From Gammaproteobacteria bacterium (lineage in GTDB: Bacteria > Pseudomonadota > Gammaproteobacteria > HK1), in assembly GCA_013042035.1 (NCBI GenBank), contig JABDQX010000422.1:1-17329 (forward strand): DNA of 17,329 nucleotides, given 5' to 3'. The notes under the pieces were generated by a model. That model ran no database searches and had not been told where the DNA came from. It saw nothing but the letters and a program-made list of their open reading frames with translations. This document shows, in pieces, positions 5,588 through 13,051 of this stretch; the stretch's first letter is position 1, and each line of letters starts with the position of its first letter. The position numbers and the translations under genes were made by a program.

Positions 5588-7435
5588 ATGTGCGGTATCG
5601 TTGGCGCGGTTGCGGAAAGAGACGTAACGCCTATTTTGCTGGAAGGCCTGCGCCGATTGGAATACCGCGGCTATGACTCGGCCGGTCTTGCCGTCATCGA
5701 TAACGCTACTTTCGATAGCGCCAATCGAATCCAGCGGATCCGTGCGCCGGGAAACATATCCCGGCTTACGGAGATAGTGAATGTCCATCCGATTGCCGGC
5801 CCTATCGGCATCGCCCACACGCGCTGGGCTACCCACGGTGTGCCCAGCGAGTCCAATGCCCATCCTCATATTGCCCGAGGTCGGGTTGCTGTTGTACACA
5901 ACGGGATCATCGAAAACCACCAGACGTTACGTGAGAAGCAGCTCGCGCTTGGGTATCGATTTACTTCCGACACCGATACCGAGGTCATTGCACACCAAAT
6001 CGATTATTACCTGGGGCACGGCAAGGATCTGCCCGCGGCAGTACGCGCCGCCATCGGTGATTTCGAAGGGACCTACGCCCTTGGTGTGATTAGCACGGTA
6101 ATGCCTGCCTGTCTCGTGGCTGCGCGTCGCGGTAGCCCGCTTGTGGTGGGGCTTGGGATTGGCGAGCATTTTATCGCTTCCGATGTGTCCGCGCTCATCC
6201 CGGTCACGCGCCGATTTATCGCTCTGGAAGACGGTGATTTGGCTGTATTACACCGGGAAAAAGTTTGTATTTTCGATGCCGATGGCATTCAAGTACAACG
6301 CGAGAAACTCGTGAGTGAACTGACGGCAGCGGCCGTGGATCGAGGAAAGTATCGTCATTACATGGAAAAGGAAATCCACGAGCAACCCCATGCCATTGCC
6401 GAGACCTTGGAGGGGCGCCTCCACAACGGACGGGTGCTGGAAGCGGCGTTTGGTCTTGGAGCAGCCGAGATCTTCGATCGGATTCGAGCCGTGCAGATTA
6501 TCGCTTGTGGCACGAGTTATCACGCCGGTTTGGTGGCCAGGAATTGGTTCGAAGGATTGGCGGGTATTGCCTGTCATGTGGAAATTGCCAGTGAATTTCG
6601 GTATCGCCATCCCGTCGTCAGATCGGATACATTGGTTGTGGCGATCTCTCAGTCTGGAGAAACCGCCGATACCCTGGCGGCCCTGCGTGCTGCCAGTGAG
6701 CTTGGTTTTGGACCTTCGCTGGCAATCGTGAATGTTCCGGAAAGCTCACTGACCCGTGAGGCTGATCTGATGTTTATGACGCGGGCCGGTCCCGAGATTG
6801 GTGTGGCCTCTACAAAAGCCTTTACAACACAGCTCGTGGCCTTGTTATTGCTTTCTCTTGTACTCGGTCGTCGTTGCAGTCTGAGTCAGGAAAAAGAAGA
6901 AGATGTCGTCACCCAGCTCCAGGCATTACCCCGGTGGTGTGCTGCGGTGCTTGCCTTGAACGACCGCCTTCAGTTGCTCTCTCACAGATTTGTCCATAAG
7001 CACCATGCCCTTTTTTTGGGGCGTGGCGTACAATATCCGGTTGCCATGGAGGGGGCATTGAAACTCAAGGAGATCTCTTATATCCACGCGGAAGCCTATC
7101 CGGCGGGTGAACTCAAGCACGGCCCGCTGGCTTTGGTGGATGCACAAATGCCTGTCATTGCTATTGCACCCAATGATGATTTATTGGAAAAATTAAAGTC
7201 GAATCTGGAAGAAGTCCGTGCGCGAGGAGGCGAACTATATGTCTTTGCCGGCGAAGCGGCGAATGTCTCTTCGACGCCGATGGTGCATGTGATCGATATT
7301 CCCTGCGTGGGTGAAAATGTAAGCCCCATCGTCTATGCGATTCCGCTTCAGTTGCTTGCCTATCATGTGGCGCTGATAAAAGGTACGGATGTGGATCGTC
7401 CGAGGAATCTGGCCAAATCGGTGACGGTGGAGTAA
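5588..7435 (+). CDS. glmS: Glutamine-fructose-6-phosphate aminotransferase (isomerizing) GlmS
   Basis: 615 residues, close to the usual 609. The enzyme makes glucosamine-6-phosphate from fructose-6-phosphate and glutamine, the first step to UDP-GlcNAc for peptidoglycan and LPS. The ATG at 5588 is chosen because it places Cys2 as the N-terminal nucleophile (MCGIVGAV) and has AGGAGA 7 nt upstream; an earlier in-frame start at 5570 would add six residues and block the Ntn active site. The glutaminase domain shows HTRWATHG, NGIIEN and SDTDTEV. The two SIS isomerase domains show CGTSYHAG, SQSGETADT, GPEIGVASTKAFTTQ and the C-terminal block AYPAGELKHGPLALV, ending DRPRNLAKSVTVE. No glmS ribozyme is expected or seen, because the gap from the CMD-Rieske gene is only 11 nt. 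Confidence 0.97.
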   Translation: MCGIVGAVAERDVTPILLEGLRRLEYRGYDSAGLAVIDNATFDSANRIQRIRAPGNISRLTEIVNVHPIAGPIGIAHTRWATHGVPSESNAHPHIARGRVAVVHNGIIENHQTLREKQLALGYRFTSDTDTEVIAHQIDYYLGHGKDLPAAVRAAIGDFEGTYALGVISTVMPACLVAARRGSPLVVGLGIGEHFIASDVSALIPVTRRFIALEDGDLAVLHREKVCIFDADGIQVQREKLVSELTAAAVDRGKYRHYMEKEIHEQPHAIAETLEGRLHNGRVLEAAFGLGAAEIFDRIRAVQIIACGTSYHAGLVARNWFEGLAGIACHVEIASEFRYRHPVVRSDTLVVAISQSGETADTLAALRAASELGFGPSLAIVNVPESSLTREADLMFMTRAGPEIGVASTKAFTTQLVALLLLSLVLGRRCSLSQEKEEDVVTQLQALPRWCAAVLALNDRLQLLSHRFVHKHHALFLGRGVQYPVAMEGALKLKEISYIHAEAYPAGELKHGPLALVDAQMPVIAIAPNDDLLEKLKSNLEEVRARGGELYVFAGEAANVSSTPMVHVIDIPCVGENVSPIVYAIPLQLLAYHVALIKGTDVDRPRNLAKSVTVE

Positions 7436-7475
7436 TTTTTCATTAACCGCCGGTGTGTCGGTTAATGAAAAATTA
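7433..7475. terminator. 17-bp inverted repeat terminator containing the glmS stop codon
   Basis: TAATTTTTCATTAACCG (7433-7449) and its exact reverse complement (7459-7475) flank a 9-nt loop. The left arm begins with the TAA stop of glmS. A run of A on one arm and T on the other gives a U-tract in either direction, so it can act as a bidirectional Rho-independent terminator. Confidence 0.8.
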
Positions 7476-7529
7476 CTTGTCTGAACGCTACGCATTCAAG
7501 ATAAAATTTTCGAAACTTTGCCAGAAGGT

Positions 7530-7620
7530 GGTAAAGAATCAAAAAACTCCACGAAAAGGGGAGTCGAACCCGAACGCGCGGCGTTCGGATTTTGTAGCAG
7601 AAACTATGTAACTCTTTACC
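7530..7620. ncRNA. Structured three-stem element before the IscA-like gene; tRNA-like 3' half on the minus strand
   Basis: GGTAAAGA (7530-7537) pairs with TCTTTACC (7613-7620) and encloses two further hairpins: ACTCC/GGAGT (7546-7550 with 7560-7564) and CCGAACGC/GCGTTCGG (7570-7577 with 7581-7588). This gives a three-way-junction fold of about 91 nt. Read on the plus strand it lies in the leader of the IscA-like gene, and the second hairpin is followed by ATTTT. Read on the minus strand it contains GGGTTCGACTCCC, a canonical tRNA T-arm, preceded by a long variable-arm-like hairpin and followed by a stem plus T6 terminator. No matching acceptor stem or anticodon arm is present, so it is not an intact tRNA. 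A regulatory leader, a small RNA or a decayed tRNA-like gene are all possible. Confidence 0.35.
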
Positions 7621-7666
7621 GACTGCCGGGGCAGTTAGTGAAAAAATTACAAGGAGATATCAAAAA

Positions 7667-8089
7667 ATGACTGACTCGATGCCTGAATATGGCGTTACCA
7701 TCAATGAAGAAGAATTTAAAATTACCCCGCCCGCGCGCGAGCAATTGGCCAAAATTTTCGAGCAGAGTCACGCCGAATACGAAGAAATTGAGGCCATTCG
7801 CGTTTTTGTCGCAGGTGGTGGGTGCTCTGGAATGACCTATGGAATGACCTTTACCGATAAGCAGACCGAATACGACCATGTGCTTGATGACAATGGATTG
7901 AAAATCTACGTGGATGCCGTTGCCCTCAATTATCTGCGCGGCGTTGAGATCGATTACGTCCAGCGGCCCTCGGGACCGAGCTTTGTCTTCAACAACGTCT
8001 TTGCACTGGCCGGTGGCGCGGGGGGTTGTGGTGATTCAGGTTCATGCTGTTCGTCGAGCGCAGGCGGGTGTGGTAGTGGGTGTGGGTAA
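7667..8089 (+). CDS. A-type Fe-S cluster assembly protein (IscA/ErpA-like) with Gly/Cys-rich tail
   Basis: 140 residues, against about 107-115 for ordinary IscA/ErpA. These HesB-fold proteins bind or pass on Fe-S clusters in the cytoplasm. Residues about 17-111 carry the fold: ITPPAREQLAKIF, then IRVFVAGGGCSGMTYGM with the conserved Cys53 of the CSG motif, and SGPSFVFNN near the end. The family's usual C-terminal CGCG cysteine pair is replaced by a long tail, GGCGDSGSCCSSSAGGCG then SGCG, with Cys121, 127, 128, 135 and 139. A strong AGGAG lies 11-15 nt before the ATG. The gene sits after the structured element and before an ATPase fossil and argC; no isc or suf genes are nearby. Cluster carrier function is inferred from the family; the tail may hold the cluster or metal differently. 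Confidence 0.88.
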   Translation: MTDSMPEYGVTINEEEFKITPPAREQLAKIFEQSHAEYEEIEAIRVFVAGGGCSGMTYGMTFTDKQTEYDHVLDDNGLKIYVDAVALNYLRGVEIDYVQRPSGPSFVFNNVFALAGGAGGCGDSGSCCSSSAGGCGSGCG

Positions 8090-8105
8090 TCAAGTACTTC
8101 AGTAG

Positions 8106-8250
8106 ATGAAGATAGGATTCATTCGTCTTATGAGAGATATCCTGAGCTTTTGCGTGTTGGTGGGGGCGAACGGTGCGGGAAAATCGATTCTGTTCTAAGG
8201 GGTTCGAGTTTTTGAAGAAATCCTTAAAAAATCATTGCTCTCACGGCTTC
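8106..8250 (+). pseudogene. Fossil of an AAA-type ATPase N-terminus (Walker A remnant)
   Basis: An ATG at 8106 opens 30 codons reading MKIGFIRLMRDILSF, then VLVGANGAGKSILF, and stops at TAA (8196-8198). GANGAGKS is a complete Walker A P-loop. The MKI-GFIRL opening followed shortly by LVGANGAGKS is the layout of AAA_21/SMC-like ATPases of overcoming-lysogeny or abortive-defence type, which normally carry about 15 more residues between these blocks. After the stop the same frame goes on with GVRVFEEILKKS, resembling the helix after the P-loop. The rest of the protein is gone and argC follows. I judge it a truncated, inactive relic. The right boundary is approximate. Confidence 0.5.
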
Positions 8251-8294
8251 GATGTATTGGTGTCCGGTATTTGCTAGCTGTTTGAATTCCCATT

Positions 8295-9350
8295 ATGAAA
8301 GAATCTCCAAAAACCATCCGAGTCGGTATTGTCGGTGGGACCGGCTACACCGGGGTAGAATTGCTGCGCTTGTTGGCTGTTCACCCCAATGTCTCTTTGC
8401 GGGTGATAACTTCACGCGCTGAGGCCGGGAACCCTGTTGAGCAGGTTTTTCCCAATTTGCGTGGCCATGTGGATACGGCATTTTCCGAACCGAATACCCA
8501 GGCGCTGGCCGAGTGCGACTTGGTGTTTTTCGCGACCCCCAATGGCACTGCGATGCAGCATGCCCCGGCATTGCTGGACGCGGGTTGCCGTATCATCGAT
8601 CTTGCGGCGGATTTTCGTTTCAAAGACACGGCCACCTGGGAAAAGTGGTATGGGATGCCCCATGCCTGTCCTGCACTGCTGGCCGAGGCAGTATACGGGC
8701 TGCCGGAGATAAATCGTCAGAGCATTCGGGCGGCGCGAATCGTTGCCAATCCCGGATGTTATCCCACAGCCGTGCAGTTGGGTTTCCTGCCGTTAATCGA
8801 ACAAGGCCTTGTGGAACCGGCCAGCCTTATTGCCGACGCGAAGTCGGGTGTCAGCGGTGCCGGACGTCAGGCACTTCTGAGAGTTTCTTTGTGTGAGGCC
8901 GGAGAGAGTCTGAGCACTTATGCTGTTGCTGGACATCGGCACCTGCCGGAAATCCTACAGGGGCTTTCGGCAATTGCCGGTCACTCCACGGAACTGACGT
9001 TTGTTCCCCATCTGACCCCGATGATCCGGGGGATACACGCCACACTTTATGCACGGTTTGCCACGAATGCTTCCAGCGTCGATTTGCAGGAGGTATTCGA
9101 TACGCGTTATCGGAATGAGCCGTTCGTCGATGTCCTTCCTCCGGGTTCCCATCCGGCAACCAATAGTGTGCGTGGTTCCAATTATTGCAGGATTGCCTGT
9201 CATCGTCCCCAATCCGGGCAAACGGTCGTTGTGCTTTCGGTGATCGATAATCTGGGTAAGGGTGCCGCGGGGCAAGCCGTTCAGAATATGAATATCATGT
9301 TTGGCCTGGAAGAAAAAACAGGATTGGATATGCCTGCGTTGCTACCTTAG
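8295..9350 (+). CDS. argC: N-acetyl-gamma-glutamyl-phosphate reductase ArgC
   Basis: 351 residues, typical for the long form. ArgC reduces N-acetylglutamyl phosphate to the semialdehyde with NADPH, the third step of arginine synthesis. The Rossmann nucleotide-binding motif is GIVGGTGYTGVELLRLL near residues 11-27. The catalytic cysteine is Cys155 in ANPGCYPTA, and GHRHLPEI carries the conserved His region. The dimer and active-site segments KSGVSGAGR and PHLTPMIRGI are also present, and the C-terminus has DNLGKGAAGQAVQNMN. No good Shine-Dalgarno is visible before the ATG. No other arginine genes are in the window, so it appears to be a stand-alone locus, as argC is in many Proteobacteria. Confidence 0.97.
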   Translation: MKESPKTIRVGIVGGTGYTGVELLRLLAVHPNVSLRVITSRAEAGNPVEQVFPNLRGHVDTAFSEPNTQALAECDLVFFATPNGTAMQHAPALLDAGCRIIDLAADFRFKDTATWEKWYGMPHACPALLAEAVYGLPEINRQSIRAARIVANPGCYPTAVQLGFLPLIEQGLVEPASLIADAKSGVSGAGRQALLRVSLCEAGESLSTYAVAGHRHLPEILQGLSAIAGHSTELTFVPHLTPMIRGIHATLYARFATNASSVDLQEVFDTRYRNEPFVDVLPPGSHPATNSVRGSNYCRIACHRPQSGQTVVVLSVIDNLGKGAAGQAVQNMNIMFGLEEKTGLDMPALLP

Positions 9351-9422
9351 AACGTGTCTGAGCAAGGCGGTGTTCGCCCGTATTTTTGCTTTGCTTTGTC
9401 GCAAAGTTCATAATGCCAATAC

Positions 9423-9432
9423 TTGTATACAA
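9423..9432. promoter_or_regulatory. Palindrome TTGTATACAA upstream of the glycogen operon (possible operator)
   Basis: A perfect 10-bp palindrome lies 55 nt ahead of the DUF2934 gene. It is flanked by CTTTGC/GCAAAG (9389-9394 with 9401-9406) and another GCAAAG shortly before the ribosome site. A repressor-type operator is possible but no regulator is known, and short palindromes occur by chance. Confidence 0.25.
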
Positions 9433-9477
9433 AACGCTGTAATTTTGCGGAGCAAAGTTATTACGGAGGGGATGCTA

Positions 9478-9777
9478 ATGGTCCAGAGTAGGAAACCCGC
9501 AGCAGGGATGTCGGCAGATAGCGAGAAAAAAAATTGGGAGATTCGTCGTGTGATCGAGGGAACCTACAAGGGTGATTTGGCCGGTAATGAGGCGGCAGGG
9601 GAGCCGGATCGGGAGATGTTCGCGAGTGATGCCATTACGCCGGAGGAACGTTGGAATATGATTGCGGTGGCCGCTTATTACCGTGCAGAGCAACGCGGTT
9701 TCATTGGCGGAAGCCCGGCGGAAGACTGGATTGCCGCGGAAGAAGAAATTGATTCATTGCTCAGTGGTAACAAATAA
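9478..9777 (+). CDS. Small DUF2934-domain protein
   Basis: 99 residues, soluble and acidic, with no signal peptide. The ATG at 9478 is chosen because GGAGGGG at 9465-9471 is well spaced for it; another ATG two codons earlier directly abuts that ribosome site. The C-terminal half has the DUF2934 pattern: ERWNMIAVAAYYRAEQRGF, then GSPAEDWIAAEEEI. Proteins with this short domain are common in Proteobacteria, often beside glycogen or trehalose genes, but their function is not established. The N-terminal 50 residues look unstructured. The stop codon overlaps the ATG of the glycogen synthase gene by one base (TAATG), so the two are very likely translationally coupled, and a role linked to glycogen metabolism is a reasonable inference. 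Confidence 0.85.
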   Translation: MVQSRKPAAGMSADSEKKNWEIRRVIEGTYKGDLAGNEAAGEPDREMFASDAITPEERWNMIAVAAYYRAEQRGFIGGSPAEDWIAAEEEIDSLLSGNK

Positions 9778-10997
9778 TGAAAGCGCTTTTCCTTACCAAT
9801 GAATACCCGCCCAATATTTATGGTGGCGCAGGTGTACACGTAGACTACCTTACCCGTGAATTGGCCAAATTGGTGAACGTTGAAGTTCGCTGTTTTGGTG
9901 ATCAAAAATCAGAGACCGAACATCTTAAGGTAACAGGGCACGGCCTTGATAATCAGATGTTTTCCCATACCGATAAAATGCTCAAAAGCCCTTTGCAAGC
10001 GGTAAACCGTTGCATCGGTTTCGGTGCTGATCCCGTCGATGCCGATCTGGTGCATTGCCATACTTGGTATACCCACTTTGGTGGGATCCTGGCCAAGCAG
10101 ATCTATGGTATTCCCCTGGTTATCACAACCCATTCCCTGGAGCCGCTTCGTCCCTGGAAACGCGAGCAATTGGGTAGGGGATATGATCTATCCTGTTGGA
10201 TTGAAAAAACCGCGATGGAAATGGCAGATTGTATTATTGCCGTTTCCCATGGCATGAAGGAAGATGTGCTCCGGTTGTTTGATGTAAATCCTGAAAAAAT
10301 AGAAGTAATTTACAACGGTATCGATACCGATGAATATCAGCCTGTCACCACTCGGGATAGTCTGGAAAAATATGGTGTCGATCCGAATATCCCCTATGTG
10401 TTGTTCGTCGGACGCATCACGCGCCAGAAAGGGATTATCCATTTGGTGAATGCTATTTCCTATCTGGACCCAGGTATTCAGGTTGTTTTGTGTGCTGGGG
10501 CACCGGATACCGAGGAGATCGCGAAAGAGATGCACGATGGTGTTTCCGCCGTACAAAAAGCCCGGGAAAACATCGTATGGATCGATGAAATGGTGTCCAA
10601 GAAGGCGGCTATCGAGCTCTATGCCAACGCTGCAGTATTTTGTTGTCCTTCCATCTATGAACCCTTCGGAATCATCAACCTTGAGGCGATGGCCTGTGCC
10701 ACACCTGTGGTCGCAAGTGCGGTCGGTGGTATCAAGGAGGTGGTGATCCATGAAGAAACCGGTTTTTTGGTCCATTTGGATCAGTATCAGGAAAGCCCGT
10801 TCGAGGCGCGTAATCCGGATGAGTTCGCCAGGGCCCTTGCCGAGCCAATCAATTTGCTAATGCGTGATGAGGCATTGCGTCGGCGTATGGGCAATGCTGG
10901 TCGGGAACGAGTCATGGAGGTTTTTAGTTGGCATGCGATTGCCCGTGAGGTAAGAGATCTATATCAGGGTTTGGTAGAGCCTTGGGAGCATAAATAA
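9777..10997 (+). CDS. glgM: GT4-family glycogen synthase / maltose-1-phosphate synthase (GlgM type)
   Basis: 406 residues. This is a GT-B, GT4-type glycosyltransferase of the actinobacterial glycogen-synthase kind, shorter than the roughly 480-residue GT5 GlgA. It begins MKALFLTNEYPP, with the loop GGAGVHVDYLTREL at residues 16-29. VGRITRQKG (211-219) and the donor-site block EPFGIINLEAMACATPVV (295-312) carry the retaining-enzyme Glu residues at 295 and 303. The mycobacterial relative joins ADP-glucose to glucose-1-phosphate to make maltose-1-phosphate, the substrate of GlgE. The glgE gene lies 61 nt downstream on the same strand, which favours that role here over direct chain extension. The symbol is an inference from this context; a primer-type ADP-glucose glycogen synthase remains possible. 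Confidence 0.85.
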   Translation: MKALFLTNEYPPNIYGGAGVHVDYLTRELAKLVNVEVRCFGDQKSETEHLKVTGHGLDNQMFSHTDKMLKSPLQAVNRCIGFGADPVDADLVHCHTWYTHFGGILAKQIYGIPLVITTHSLEPLRPWKREQLGRGYDLSCWIEKTAMEMADCIIAVSHGMKEDVLRLFDVNPEKIEVIYNGIDTDEYQPVTTRDSLEKYGVDPNIPYVLFVGRITRQKGIIHLVNAISYLDPGIQVVLCAGAPDTEEIAKEMHDGVSAVQKARENIVWIDEMVSKKAAIELYANAAVFCCPSIYEPFGIINLEAMACATPVVASAVGGIKEVVIHEETGFLVHLDQYQESPFEARNPDEFARALAEPINLLMRDEALRRRMGNAGRERVMEVFSWHAIAREVRDLYQGLVEPWEHK

Positions 10998-11058
10998 TTC
11001 TGGAGCTTAGCAACTCGGTGGGCTTCCGTGATTTCCGATCAGCCAAAGGGCAAGAGAG

Positions 11059-13017
11059 ATGACCATTCAATCCGTAATAATCGAAAAAATAACCCCGCAA
11101 GTCGATGGGGGTCGCTATCCGATCAAACGGGAAGTGGGGGATATCGTAACCGTATCAGCCGGCATCTATAAAGACGGACACGATATGTTGACGGCGGTCC
11201 TTCGCTATCGAAAAAAGAAGACAGGGAAAGGGAGCGCCGGAAAATGGACCGAAGTTCCCATGGTGGAAGGGGAAAACTTCGAATGGACGGCCTCTTTTAG
11301 TGTTGACGAAATCGGACATTACCAATATACCATTGAGGCTTGGCCGAATGTATTTGGAACCTGGCTCGATGAGGCCACGAAAAAACACGCTGCTGGTGTG
11401 GATATCAGCAGCGAACTGTTGGAAGGTCAGCGGTTTATTATGGAGGCGCAGCAACGCGCACCCAAGGCGGAGCGGGACCGCTTTACGAGGTGTGTAGAGC
11501 GAATCGAAGCCAGCCAGCTTGTCAACAGAGATGTGGCTGTGAGGGTAATTACGGAGGCGCAGTACGCGCACATGATGGACCAATTCCCGGATAAGCGACT
11601 CGCTACGGAATATGATCCTCCGCTTGAGATTATCGTTGATCCGATTCGTGCGCGGTTTGCAAACTGGTACGAGATATTCCCGCGATCCCAAGGCAGAATA
11701 CCGGGACAAAGCGGCACATTCAAAGACTGTGAAGCGAGGCTCTCCGAAATCGAGGGCATGGGTTTCAATGTCCTCTACTTCCCACCAATCCATCCTATCG
11801 GGGAAACAAACCGCAAGGGTGCGAATAATTCCCTGATTGCAAACCCGGACGAGCCGGGGTGCCCCTACGCGATAGGCAACAAACGCGGTGGCCATAAAGC
11901 GGTTGATCCCGATCTGGGGACGTTGGGGGATTTCGATCGATTGGTTACGGCGTGTCGCGCCATGGGTCTGGAAATCGCACTTGACTTCGCCATCAACTGC
12001 TCACCTGACCATCCCTACGTAAAAGACCATCCGGAATGGTTCTATAAGCGTCCTGACGGCAGTATCAAGTACGCCGAAAATCCACCCAAGAAATATGAGG
12101 ATATCTATTCCCTCGATTTCCATTGCGAGAATCGGGAAAGCTTGTGGAACGAGATGAAAAGCGTTATCGAGTTCTGGATAGGCCACGGCGTTGACATTTT
12201 CCGTGTAGACAATCCCCATACCAAACCGGTGGCGTTCTGGGCCTGGATGATCCCGGAAATCAAAAAAAATCACCCCCAGGTAACCTTTCTGGCCGAAGCA
12301 TTTACTCACCCGAAGATGATGCAGATGCTGGCCAAGGTGGGATTCACCCAATCTTATACGTATTTCACGTGGCGCAATTACAAGGAAGAGATTACCGAGT
12401 ATCTGACGGAGTTGACCCAAGGGCCCATGAAGGAATATTACAGGGGTAACTTTTTTGTCAATACGCCCGATATATTGCCCAAGTTCCTTCAAACTAGCGG
12501 GCGGCCCGGTTTTAAGATACGTGTGTTGCTGGCGGCGACCTTGAGTTCCGTCTACGGCATTTACAGCGGTTTTGAGCTTTGCGAAAACGCAGCGGTTGCC
12601 GGGAAGGAAGAATATCTCCACTCGGAAAAATATGAATACAAGGTTTGGGACTGGGATCGTCCGGGCAATATCAAAGACTACATTGCCAAGTTGAATTGGA
12701 TTCGAGGGGCACATTCCGCTCTTCAGGAATACGACAATCTCGAATTTTATTTGTCGGAGGACGAGCACATTCTCGCTTATGGAAAGACCAGCGAGGATGG
12801 AAAGGATATCATCGTAGTGATTGTCAATCTGGATCCTCACGTTACTCACGAATCCCATATTTTCCTGCCGATTAAGGATTTCGGCATCGGTCCTGCGGAA
12901 AGCTATGAGGTTCACGACCTTATTACCGATGCACACTATCAGTGGCGGGGAGAGAAAAATTGGGTTCGTCTCGATCCCATAGTGGAACCAGCGCATGTCT
13001 TCCATATTCGTCGATAA
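11059..13017 (+). CDS. glgE: Alpha-1,4-glucan:maltose-1-phosphate maltosyltransferase GlgE
   Basis: 652 residues, normal for GlgE (GH13_3). The enzyme transfers maltosyl units from maltose-1-phosphate to the end of an alpha-1,4-glucan and releases phosphate. The N-terminal part (to about residue 190) is the beta-sandwich dimerisation region. The catalytic TIM barrel follows: NWYEIFPRS at 202-210, LYFPPIHPIGETNRKG at 239-254, and LDFAINCSPDHP at 308-319. FRVDNPHTKP at 381-390 has the nucleophile Asp384, and LAEAFTHPKM at 411-420 has the acid/base Glu413. These NPHTKP and AEAFT blocks distinguish GlgE from amylases. AAGAGAG before the ATG serves as ribosome site. No trehalose synthase (TreS) or branching enzyme is nearby, so supply of maltose-1-phosphate probably comes from the adjacent GT4 enzyme. 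Confidence 0.96.
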   Translation: MTIQSVIIEKITPQVDGGRYPIKREVGDIVTVSAGIYKDGHDMLTAVLRYRKKKTGKGSAGKWTEVPMVEGENFEWTASFSVDEIGHYQYTIEAWPNVFGTWLDEATKKHAAGVDISSELLEGQRFIMEAQQRAPKAERDRFTRCVERIEASQLVNRDVAVRVITEAQYAHMMDQFPDKRLATEYDPPLEIIVDPIRARFANWYEIFPRSQGRIPGQSGTFKDCEARLSEIEGMGFNVLYFPPIHPIGETNRKGANNSLIANPDEPGCPYAIGNKRGGHKAVDPDLGTLGDFDRLVTACRAMGLEIALDFAINCSPDHPYVKDHPEWFYKRPDGSIKYAENPPKKYEDIYSLDFHCENRESLWNEMKSVIEFWIGHGVDIFRVDNPHTKPVAFWAWMIPEIKKNHPQVTFLAEAFTHPKMMQMLAKVGFTQSYTYFTWRNYKEEITEYLTELTQGPMKEYYRGNFFVNTPDILPKFLQTSGRPGFKIRVLLAATLSSVYGIYSGFELCENAAVAGKEEYLHSEKYEYKVWDWDRPGNIKDYIAKLNWIRGAHSALQEYDNLEFYLSEDEHILAYGKTSEDGKDIIVVIVNLDPHVTHESHIFLPIKDFGIGPAESYEVHDLITDAHYQWRGEKNWVRLDPIVEPAHVFHIRR

Positions 13018-13051
13018 GTTTTGCATACAGCGCCAATAAAGCGTGATTTGT

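Noticed and set aside
7540..7620. Intact tRNA on the minus strand
   Set aside because: Only the T-arm and a variable-arm-like hairpin fit. No acceptor stem pairs correctly, and no anticodon loop or D-arm is seen.
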